This document shows positions 1-6,831 of a stretch of 21,091 nt of DNA, in pieces. The notes under the pieces are model-generated. The model saw nothing but the letters and a program-made list of their open reading frames with translations. It made no database searches and was not told where the DNA came from. Location: the NCBI GenBank assembly GCA_002474345.1, contig DKQD01000133.1, positions 1 to 21,091 on the forward strand, in the 5' to 3' direction. The translations under genes were made by a program, and so were the position numbers. Position 1 is the first letter of the stretch; every line of letters begins with the position of its first letter. Source of the DNA: Bacteriovoracaceae bacterium UBA7317 (GTDB lineage Bacteria > Bdellovibrionota > Bacteriovoracia > Bacteriovoracales > Bacteriovoracaceae).

Positions 1-1
1 A

Positions 2-118
2 GCTCTTTTAAATCTTTCACAAGATATTCGGTTAAAGATAGACCCAAACGCAGTGACAAATAAAATTACTCATGATCAAAAAAATATGCTTATAAAATTG
101 CAAACAATTCGACTTTAA
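2..118 (+). CDS. 3' end of an unknown upstream gene (partial)
   Basis: Frame 2 is open from the window edge to a TAA at 116-118 and gives 38 residues ending LIKLQTIRL. The next gene starts 14 bases later with its own ribosome binding site, which fits two genes read together. The fragment is too short to assign a family. Frame 1 over the same bases stops at 61-63 and yields a less protein-like peptide, so frame 2 is preferred. Whether it is truly coding cannot be settled without upstream sequence. Confidence 0.4.
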   Translation, partial: ALLNLSQDIRLKIDPNAVTNKITHDQKNMLIKLQTIRL

Positions 119-132
119 AAAAAGGATTGATT

Positions 133-1029
133 ATGAAGTTGTTTCTTTATACCACTTTATTTTTTGGATTAAGTTTATCGATTCATTTTAAGGTCTTTTC
201 AAATGACAATCTTCCCTGTCGAGAATCTGAGAGTAATATTTCCAGTGAAAAAGACCAATTTTGGAAATGTATCAAATTAGAAGACACAATAGTATCTCTC
301 GATTTTAATGGGAAGACATATACAAATTTGAATGTAGCAAAAGAATATGATCTTTTAAACAAAAGAAAAGAAATACCTTATATTAAAAGGCTTGAAGGAG
401 AATACCACGAAGGTAGTCAGCAGGTACAAGAGGATTTAGGGAAAGGGGTAACCGATACGACGTTATCTTATGCAAAAACAAAGTTTTATGAACAATTGAT
501 GATACATAGGGAATTTATCCAAATTCCAAAAGACGCCAGCGGTAACTTGGATTTCTCGAATGGTAAACCATATACGGAGGAGTACGTTCACACCAATTAT
601 TTTGATAAGGATGGAAACAAAATTGGAGAATTTATTAAGGGAGTGCCATTTGAATGGAGGGAAAAACCAAGTAATCCACCTGAATTAGGGAGCGATAGAT
701 GCTACACTAAAACCAGCGCTATCGGGGGTCCCTTTGTTGAACATAACTGTCCGATCGTGGTAAAAGTTGGAGACATGACTTTAAAAGGAAATAGGAAAAT
801 TACTATAGATGATACAGTCGTTCAAGAGGTTGAAGAAAAATTTAAAAATACACCGACGGGTACTACATCAGGATATTTAGATAAATTTACATCAGTTATT
901 AGAAACATAAAATATTATGGGGTCAAAAAGCCAATTCTTTTATACAATGAAAATAACGAGGCTGTTGTTTATTTGAAAGTAGAAGAAAGTTTAAAATTTT
1001 ATAATCTTGATGGAACGCCTTTAAGATAA
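133..1029 (+). CDS. Exported protein of unknown function with four cysteines
   Basis: I do not recognise this 298-residue protein. I place the start at ATG 133 rather than the in-frame TTG at 127, because AAAGGA at 121-126 then sits six bases upstream. The first 24 residues form a Sec-type signal peptide (MKLFLYTTLF, a hydrophobic stretch, then VFSND), so the product is probably periplasmic or outer-membrane associated. Four cysteines follow (about 29, 46, 190 and 206) and could form two disulfides. Residues 150-175 contain an acidic, glycine-containing FDKDGNKIGEF segment that reads like a beta turn. The last 45 residues (YYGVKKPILLYNENNEAVVY) look beta-rich. There is no lipobox and no catalytic motif that I can name. 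It lies directly upstream of a decayed exported protein gene and may once have been co-transcribed with it. Confidence 0.75.
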   Translation: MKLFLYTTLFFGLSLSIHFKVFSNDNLPCRESESNISSEKDQFWKCIKLEDTIVSLDFNGKTYTNLNVAKEYDLLNKRKEIPYIKRLEGEYHEGSQQVQEDLGKGVTDTTLSYAKTKFYEQLMIHREFIQIPKDASGNLDFSNGKPYTEEYVHTNYFDKDGNKIGEFIKGVPFEWREKPSNPPELGSDRCYTKTSAIGGPFVEHNCPIVVKVGDMTLKGNRKITIDDTVVQEVEEKFKNTPTGTTSGYLDKFTSVIRNIKYYGVKKPILLYNENNEAVVYLKVEESLKFYNLDGTPLR

Positions 1030-1037
1030 ATTATAAA

Positions 1038-1800
1038 ATGAAAATTATTTTTATTTTACTATGAATAAAGCAAAAACAAGTTTTTAGTAAAAAGATAGAA
1101 TCTTTCTTAAAAAAGATTAAGCTTCCTAAAGTAAAAAAGCAAAAGTAGAAAAAGACCTACTCGACCCAAATCTTATGCCTGATAAGAATGGGTTCCTCTT
1201 TTCAAATTCATTGGGTCTGAAACATGAGTCGAGGAAAAGCAATAATAATTTAGGACTAGTTGAAAATAAAAGTTCTATGGCGGTCACCCTATCCCCAAGT
1301 CTAACCTATGGATTTACAAAAAGTTTATCTATCGGTGTATCAATAAATCTTTATTCTCCTTTAAAGTCTAAATTAGATTATGGACCTGGTGCTGGACAAA
1401 GCCTTGATGGAAAGACTCTGGAACTTAATTATGAGGCAGACAACGAAGACCCATACTTTTCTTTCTTCTTTAAAAATGATCTAGGTTATTTTCAAGCCGT
1501 CTATAAAGCTTAAAGCGAGGACGATTGGGTATCGGAATGGGTACTTCTTTTTCTTATCAGAATCACCTTGGACAAATTGGTACGATTGAAAAAGGAATTA
1601 ATCTAAACCAATATTTTTCCTACCTTCATCAAAGTAAAAGGGGGATCTGGTCTTTCTTTATAAATAGGGAAAGCTTTAGTGGGTCCATTACAACTGATCA
1701 AACTGATGTTAGCTTAACACATTTTGATTTAGGCCTAAATTACACAAAAGATTTTTCTTTTGGCAGTAATGCCCAGGCGGCAAAAGTTAAAAATAGGTAA
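1038..1800 (+). pseudogene. Decayed outer-membrane beta-barrel-like protein gene
   Basis: Three frames must be joined to read one protein. An ATG at 1038 opens a signal-peptide-like start, MKIIFILL, that hits TGA at 1062-1064. The same frame then continues KQVFSKKIESFLKKIKLP to a TAG at 1146-1148. A shift near 1142 gives VEKDLLDPNLMPDKNG and a 112-residue stretch ending at 1513. A second shift near 1510 continues as LKRGRLGIGMGTSF to TAA 1798-1800. The text alternates hydrophobic and polar residues (VTLSPSLTYGFTKSLSIGV; HFDLGLNYTKDFSFG) as outer-membrane strands do. No terminal aromatic strand signature is left, so the 3' end is probably also lost. Sequencing error could explain one lesion but hardly three. 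The family is unknown; the beta-barrel call is inferred from pattern only. Confidence 0.6.
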
Positions 1801-1804
1801 ACTT

Positions 1805-1842
1805 GAGTATTTGAAAACCTTTTATAAAGTTTTCAAATACTC
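1805..1842. repeat. Perfect 14-bp inverted repeat at the end of the cytochrome gene
   Basis: GAGTATTTGAAAAC at 1805-1818 is exactly reverse-complementary to 1829-1842, with a ten-base loop. The right arm lies inside the last codons of the minus-strand cytochrome gene (LEYLK), and that gene's stop codon falls in the loop. ACTT at 1801-1804 can pair with AAGT at 1847-1850 after a four-base bulge. In the minus direction the hairpin is followed by a loosely T-rich stretch, so a terminator serving the cytochrome gene, and perhaps also the pseudogene on the plus strand, is plausible. The stem is AT-rich. Confidence 0.6.
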
Positions 1843-3555
1843 CAGTAAGTCTTCCCTTTTTCCTACCTCTTTTGAAAAGTCTATACCACCAAAGAAGACT
1901 TTAATATTTTCATGACCTCTATTAGAACGCCCATTCACACTTGTATCATAAATGGCGGTTCCATATTTTCTTTGCTTCGTTTTATATTGATAGCCCACTT
2001 TTTCTGGGTTGTACTTTAAGTTTCCACGCCAAAATGTTTTAGGTCTCTCTTTTGGTACAAGCATATGATAAAGGGTCGGAACAGAACCATTATGAAGGTA
2101 AGGAGAACGGGCCCAAATACCATCTAAAATCTGGGCCGTATAACCTGGCCTTTTCCATCTAGGATAAACTAAGTCATTGTCTGGAATCCTGCACTCCGGA
2201 TCCCCCTGATCTTTACAAGTTTTTCTTAGTTGGCTTCTGAGAACATCTGTGGCCTTTTTAGGAAGGCCTAATGCCCTATTAGGATCCGTTCCAACAAGCT
2301 TAAGTGGTATAAATTTTCCTCGACCATGACATTTTAAGCAGGCGTTATCAAAAATCTTCTTTCCTCTATCGGCTTTTGCCTTATCTACATCCCACATATA
2401 AGGAGGAGAAGGTAAGTTTTCAACAAATTTAGTTGTCAATTTACCATTTTTGAAATTTACGAGTTCAGGAGACCCTATCACACCTAATTCAGCCCCAAGA
2501 TTTCTAGTTAACTTTCCTTTCAAGTTGCCATCCCACTGCGCATATTCACGGTCTTTTTGGTTCCATACACTCATAACATCTACAAACGCAGGCCCCTTAC
2601 CAAAGTACATATCTTTTCCAAACGCACTTTGATCAGGTTTCCCATTTTCCCAAGGAGCAAACTTAGCTGAAGCAATCCCAAAAGCTTCAAGTTGTCCCGG
2701 AGCTCCCCCTAAAAGAAGATTATTTTTATTATCTTCATAGTATTTTTTATTGTTTCCAGGTCTGTAGGTTCCTTTCATATTATAAAGCTTTCCTAAATAG
2801 CCATAGATCCTCTCAGTTTCTCCAATCACTTTATCTTTGATGGCCTTCATAATGACATCACCCTTTGATTGGAAAACTTTTGTATCAAGCATTTCTTGAC
2901 CTAAATACCTTTTCTTCTTGTACAACCAACCTCTTGGCTTTTTTGCAAGCACCTTTTTAAAAGTTTCAAAATCCCATCGAGGATCTTCTAATGTTTTTAC
3001 GAGATTTGCCCTATACTTTAAAATATCCAAAGTCGTAGTAGGGGCTCCTATTAATAAATGGGTTTTTCCTTTAGGGCCTACAACTTGAGCACTATGGCAA
3101 CCCACACAAGTAAAGTTAACCACCATAACTCTTAATTTATTTAGTCCTGGAAGTGACGTTAATTCCTTAGAGCCTCTCCCCCAACTAATCCCAAGAGGGA
3201 AAATAGGTCTATCTCCCCATTTGTCCTCAATAAGACCTAAATCTTGAACATAATTTTTCCCCCACATTTCGGGAAAAACATCTGCAAACATTCTAAAGAT
3301 GATGGCCGGAACACCGGAATAACCGACTGGATAATAATTAAACCAGTAGACCTCATTTTTATGCTTTTTCATATAATTATCTAAGTTCTTTTGACGCTTT
3401 GCACGCTCGTTTTTCCACCAGGAGTAATTTGGCTTATACTTCCCCGATTGGGACATTGGAACCTTTTGAATACTAACCTCTTTAAAGTCAGCGGATGTAA
3501 ACTTAGAAAAAGAGAGAAAAAATAAAATCATTAGAAAAAATATTTTTTTAGACAT
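1822..3555 (-). CDS. Exported di-heme cytochrome c, RoxA / cytochrome c peroxidase-like
   Basis: A 577-residue protein with an N-terminal signal peptide (hydrophobic residues 5-20, SADF cleavage region), so it acts in the periplasm or outside the cell. Two CxxCH heme-c motifs are visible: CVGCH at 150-154 and CLKCH at 406-410. Between and after them are long stretches typical of large di-heme proteins of the BCCP/MauG superfamily. The segment ARSPYLHNGSVPTLYHML (about 482-499) is the conserved stretch seen in rubber-oxygenase RoxA/RoxB-like proteins and related large di-heme cytochromes. The length is somewhat below RoxA. Such proteins either reduce peroxide or cleave polyisoprenoid or other unsaturated substrates with oxygen; the sequence alone does not choose. 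Two further cysteines (447 and 455) may form a disulfide. AGGAGAAGGGG lies upstream of the ATG. It is a single-gene unit after the SDR. Confidence 0.85.
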   Translation of the reverse strand: MSKKIFFLMILFFLSFSKFTSADFKEVSIQKVPMSQSGKYKPNYSWWKNERAKRQKNLDNYMKKHKNEVYWFNYYPVGYSGVPAIIFRMFADVFPEMWGKNYVQDLGLIEDKWGDRPIFPLGISWGRGSKELTSLPGLNKLRVMVVNFTCVGCHSAQVVGPKGKTHLLIGAPTTTLDILKYRANLVKTLEDPRWDFETFKKVLAKKPRGWLYKKKRYLGQEMLDTKVFQSKGDVIMKAIKDKVIGETERIYGYLGKLYNMKGTYRPGNNKKYYEDNKNNLLLGGAPGQLEAFGIASAKFAPWENGKPDQSAFGKDMYFGKGPAFVDVMSVWNQKDREYAQWDGNLKGKLTRNLGAELGVIGSPELVNFKNGKLTTKFVENLPSPPYMWDVDKAKADRGKKIFDNACLKCHGRGKFIPLKLVGTDPNRALGLPKKATDVLRSQLRKTCKDQGDPECRIPDNDLVYPRWKRPGYTAQILDGIWARSPYLHNGSVPTLYHMLVPKERPKTFWRGNLKYNPEKVGYQYKTKQRKYGTAIYDTSVNGRSNRGHENIKVFFGGIDFSKEVGKREDLLEYLKTL

Positions 3556-3643
3556 AAAAAAACCCCTTCTCCTAAAAAAACTAAAATTTACATCCTAGTT
3601 TTTCTCTTCGGTAAAAAGGCTTTCAAAATCAAGGTTTCAATAT

Positions 3644-3659
3644 TTTTTGGATCCAAAAA
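3644..3659. repeat. 16-bp perfect palindrome upstream of the cytochrome gene
   Basis: TTTTTGGATCCAAAAA is a perfect palindrome 89 bases upstream of the cytochrome start, in the 213-base gap after the SDR gene. It could be an operator for the cytochrome promoter or a short hairpin. No convincing -35/-10 pair was found around it. In an AT-rich gap, chance cannot be excluded. Confidence 0.4.
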
Positions 3660-3768
3660 GAGAAAGTATTTATTTTTTTAGGAAAAGGGAACCATTTAAA
3701 AATAAAAAGTATTTAAATAATTCCTCACTGGAGATAAATTTTTTCTTAGCAAAGAAATAGTTTTTATT

Positions 3769-4659
3769 TTAGTATTTATTTGTGAAAGGTGGAGTACCTG
3801 GTGACCTATATCGATCAATGGGACTTCTTAAAGCATCACTCCCATAATAATCTCCATGCCCGACGGAATCATCAAATAAAAGAAAAACAGGAGCTACGGT
3901 CCCAAAACTAGGTTCTTTCATGCCAGCTTCTTCAGGTGTCTTCCCCCACGCTTTGGCCATCGGTCTTGTCATATCAGTCTCTATAAAGCCAGGTGTGCAC
4001 GCATTTATTTTTAATTTTGGATAAATTTTGGCCATATTAAGAGTCAAAGTATTCGCTATGGCCTTTGAAAGACCGTAACAAGGACCGTCACCAAGCCCTT
4101 CCCTAGAAAAGTCTCCGCCACTTTTTCTTAGATCAATGCATTTATCCATAAAACTTTCTAGAGATTCCCAAGATATATCAGAGCTTACCAAAAAGTCCTT
4201 CTGTTTTTCACTACAGGTCGAAACGAAACTGGGGCCTGCTGCGGAGGTGATATTAACAATCCTTCCTTTTTCTTCATCCATAAGAGGGATAAATTTATTT
4301 GAAACTCTATAGATCCCATAAACATTTACCTGAAGGACGTCTTCTAAAGCGGAATCTTCCATCATAACGCCTGCATTATTGACGATTCCATAGAGTTTTT
4401 TGCCATCTGCACGGCATCTCTTATCAACAATTTTAAAAGCTTCTGTCACAGAATGGTCATTTGAAACATCCAGAGGAAGAACCTCAATCCGCCCTTTAAA
4501 GCTCGAATTTTGTTTAAGAAGATTATTTCTTGAGGCATCACCTCTATCAATAGATCTGGAGCCCATATAAACAAAAGCTTCATTCTCTGTCTCAAGAATT
4601 TTTTGAACAATCGCAAGTCCTATTCCTTTATTCCCACCAGTTACAAGAATTTTCTTCAC
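3769..4659 (-). CDS. Short-chain dehydrogenase of the carbonyl reductase (CBR1-like) type
   Basis: A 296-residue cytoplasmic NAD(P)H-dependent oxidoreductase. The Rossmann motif TGGNKGIG is at 7-14, NNAG at 94-97, the catalytic serine at about 139 (NITSAAG), YxxxK at 195-199 (CYGLSKA), and PGFIETDM at 223-230. The gap between the catalytic Ser and Tyr is about 56 residues, against about 13 in ordinary SDRs. This long insert (SEKQKDFL...ESFMDKCIDL) is the layout of monomeric carbonyl reductases of the CBR1 family, which reduce ketones, quinones and aldehydes with NADPH. An arginine-bearing segment after strand 2 (GSRSIDRG) fits NADP preference. Translation starts at GTG 4659, with AGGGG about eight bases upstream. 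The 131-base gap from the upstream lipoprotein gene leaves operon membership open. The substrate is unknown. Confidence 0.88.
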   Translation of the reverse strand: MKKILVTGGNKGIGLAIVQKILETENEAFVYMGSRSIDRGDASRNNLLKQNSSFKGRIEVLPLDVSNDHSVTEAFKIVDKRCRADGKKLYGIVNNAGVMMEDSALEDVLQVNVYGIYRVSNKFIPLMDEEKGRIVNITSAAGPSFVSTCSEKQKDFLVSSDISWESLESFMDKCIDLRKSGGDFSREGLGDGPCYGLSKAIANTLTLNMAKIYPKLKINACTPGFIETDMTRPMAKAWGKTPEEAGMKEPSFGTVAPVFLLFDDSVGHGDYYGSDALRSPIDRYRSPGTPPFTNKY

Positions 4660-4790
4660 GAAGCTTCCCCTTAATATTTCTTTATGTTGATTTTATGGCA
4701 ATGAAACACCGTTACTCTAACTATAAAGGGAAAAAAAAGAAATTAAAAGAAATTGATTTTTTTGAACAAGCTTCTTTTTAACAACTGGCA

Positions 4791-6185
4791 CTATTTATTT
4801 TTATACTTCCAAATAGTATAGGAACTGAAATAAACCTCATCATTAAAGACATGAAGCTGGGGTGATTGGAAAGCGTTTTCACTTAGATTAGAGGCCCTTA
4901 AAAAAGGAATCAAACTTCCATCTTCTCTAAGAAGATCCAATCCATTCATCCAATTAAAAACCAAAATGGTATCTTTGTAAGGGTACCAACTATAGAGCTC
5001 TCTTTCGATTTGTATAGACCTCCAAGAATCTGCGTCTGTATTTAAAAAGTTCGCTGAATAAACGTTTTTCCCACCAACTTTTTTCCAACCAATCACAACA
5101 ATACCTTTTGGGCTTGTCCTGGCCTGACCTACATGATCGAATTCTGGTAAACCGATTTCCGTAAAAGATAACCCTTTATCCTTACTCAAATACATTTTGA
5201 CTTTAAGACCTTTTTTATTATGATTTCTTGCTGGATTTGCAAGTAAATAGAGTTCACCTTTTTCCTCAGAAGAATATAATTTAACCTGATAAAGATTTGT
5301 AGTTAGACTTGAAGGAACATCAAAGACTTTTGACCACTTCGGCGAGGACTTAGAAAGATCAATAGAGTAAATTTTATATAACCTAGGGTCTTCCCACTCT
5401 TTTCCCTGCCCCACCTGTTCTTGTTCTATATTAAAGATTCTTTTACCCAAAAAAGTCGTTTCATAAAAGCCTGATGAAGATCCTATTTCATCTTCCAATT
5501 TAGGTAGATTGTTCCATGATCTTCCGGTGTCAAGGGAGTATTCAGCAGAAGTAAAACCATTATGGATCAAAACATTTTTTCCATAGTATAGACTCCCACT
5601 TGTAAGAGAGTCGTCAAAAACCTCCCATCGTTTTGATTTATTATCAAAACGTCCAAGCGCACCTGTCCCCCACCAAAGGTTGGAAACTAGCTCGCCGTTA
5701 ACCACTCCGCTTGAACTCATACTATTATATTTATAAAGCCCTTTATCCATTCTTTCAAAGTTTGCAAGCTTAAAAGGACCTCCTCCCGCCTTTGTTGAAC
5801 TTAAAAACAAGTTCCTCGTTTCTTTTCCCTTGACCTTATGACTTTTGGCAAGTCCTCCATATTTTTGAAGTTTTATATTCCAAATTTTAGGCTTTGATTG
5901 CCCCTTATTGACTCTATAACCAAAGCGGAGTGTGTCTCCATCTGCTTTTACAACAATCTCCCCATCATCGCATCCACCACCACCACAAATGAAAGTGGAT
6001 TTTTTTTCAAAGGTAAAAGTCCCTGAATTACCAAACCAGTCAACCTTTCCTCCCTTTTTAAACTCTATTTTTCCTCCATCTAATATTTCGTACCATGAAC
6101 CGTAAACCCACTTAGCTTCAGGACCTTGAGGTTTACAACTCATAAAAAAGGTAAATAGAAAAACTAAGAAAATATTAATTTTCAT
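4791..6185 (-). CDS. Lipoprotein with BNR/Asp-box (sialidase-like propeller) repeats
   Basis: A 464-residue protein with a lipoprotein signal (MKINIFLVFLFTFFMSC, lipidated Cys at 17), so it is probably anchored in the inner or outer membrane. Residues 25-110 form a small separate domain (WVYGSWYEILDGGKIEF; Cys-Gly-rich turn at 67-72) that may be a lipocalin-like barrel. The rest shows Asp-box motifs SLDTGRSW (217-224) and SKDKGLSF (334-341) and a degenerate NTDADSW (382-388). This marks a beta-propeller of the BNR type, as in sialidases and photosystem assembly factors. The catalytic arginine triad of a sialidase is not evident, so a binding or scaffold role is more likely than hydrolysis. 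Its start lies 11 bases after the GST stop codon, with AAGG beginning at that stop, so the two are co-translated in the GH5 operon. Confidence 0.8.
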   Translation of the reverse strand: MKINIFLVFLFTFFMSCKPQGPEAKWVYGSWYEILDGGKIEFKKGGKVDWFGNSGTFTFEKKSTFICGGGGCDDGEIVVKADGDTLRFGYRVNKGQSKPKIWNIKLQKYGGLAKSHKVKGKETRNLFLSSTKAGGGPFKLANFERMDKGLYKYNSMSSSGVVNGELVSNLWWGTGALGRFDNKSKRWEVFDDSLTSGSLYYGKNVLIHNGFTSAEYSLDTGRSWNNLPKLEDEIGSSSGFYETTFLGKRIFNIEQEQVGQGKEWEDPRLYKIYSIDLSKSSPKWSKVFDVPSSLTTNLYQVKLYSSEEKGELYLLANPARNHNKKGLKVKMYLSKDKGLSFTEIGLPEFDHVGQARTSPKGIVVIGWKKVGGKNVYSANFLNTDADSWRSIQIERELYSWYPYKDTILVFNWMNGLDLLREDGSLIPFLRASNLSENAFQSPQLHVFNDEVYFSSYTIWKYKNK

Positions 6186-6196
6186 AAATAAACCTT

Positions 6197-6829
6197 TTAT
6201 TTCGAATCTTTAACTTTTAAAAAGGCGTCTCTTTTTATTAGACGGGTTATATAATCGAAAGAATTTGGGTAGGTTTCGTCAAGAAAATCAAAGCCTCTTG
6301 CCCAATTTAGAACACTTCCTACAAGGAGATCGCAAGCATAAAATTTTTCACCTAAAAGATACTCTTTTCCATTAAGTTCTCTTTCGATAACCCCAATGGC
6401 CTTTGAAAATTCATAAAAGGCAGCTTTTTCTATTTCTTTCACGCGGTACTCTTCAGGGAGAGCAAAACTATGTTTAGCTTTTAACCACAAAGGTTGCTCT
6501 AACTCAGTTAAAGCAAAAAAGTTCCACTGCAAATAGCGACCATAGTCTTCAAAGTTTTCTATGGGTGGTGCCATTTCCTTTTCTCTATGTTGAATTGCAA
6601 GAAACTCGATAATTGCCCCTGATTCAAAAATATAATGACCATCAACACCTAAAACGGGAACTTTTCCGTAGGGAGTCTTTTTAAGAAAAGGCCCACTCTT
6701 ATGTTCCTTTTTAGAAAAGTCGACGTGATGATGGGTATAAGAAAGACCCATTTCCTCTAATAGCCATAACACTCTAAAGGCCCTTGATCGTTTAGAACCC
6801 CAAACTTCATATTTTTTTTCTTCCACCAT
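6197..6829 (-). CDS. Glutathione S-transferase family protein
   Basis: A 210-residue cytosolic GST of normal family length. The N-terminal thioredoxin-like domain (about 6-82) carries SKRSRAFRV, where a serine near 12-15 would activate the glutathione thiol. It also has the cis-proline motif YGKVPVL (P58) and the glutathione-binding ESGAI (69-73). The all-helical C-terminal domain (about 95-205) includes LLGEKFYACDLLVGSVL, with the N-capping aspartate pattern of GSTs. It would conjugate glutathione to an electrophile or act as a peroxidase; the substrate is unknown. ATG 6829 lies two bases after the stop of the GH5 gene and the lipoprotein follows at once, so it is the middle gene of a tight operon. 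A cytosolic detoxifier between two exported proteins is an unusual arrangement. Confidence 0.92.
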   Translation of the reverse strand: MVEEKKYEVWGSKRSRAFRVLWLLEEMGLSYTHHHVDFSKKEHKSGPFLKKTPYGKVPVLGVDGHYIFESGAIIEFLAIQHREKEMAPPIENFEDYGRYLQWNFFALTELEQPLWLKAKHSFALPEEYRVKEIEKAAFYEFSKAIGVIERELNGKEYLLGEKFYACDLLVGSVLNWARGFDFLDETYPNSFDYITRLIKRDAFLKVKDSK

Positions 6830-6831
6830 AA

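Noticed and set aside
2450..2632. 60-codon plus-strand frame inside the cytochrome gene
   Set aside because: It lies wholly in the opposite strand of a clear di-heme cytochrome gene and has no ribosome binding site or domain.
3742..3757. Hairpin TTTCTT/AAGAAA as the terminator of the CBR1-like SDR gene
   Set aside because: The stem is only six AT-rich pairs and is not followed by a T-run on the minus strand.
4791..6185. Calling the Asp-box lipoprotein a sialidase
   Set aside because: Asp-boxes are present, but the arginine triad, Tyr/Glu pair and FRIP-type motif of sialidases are not visible.
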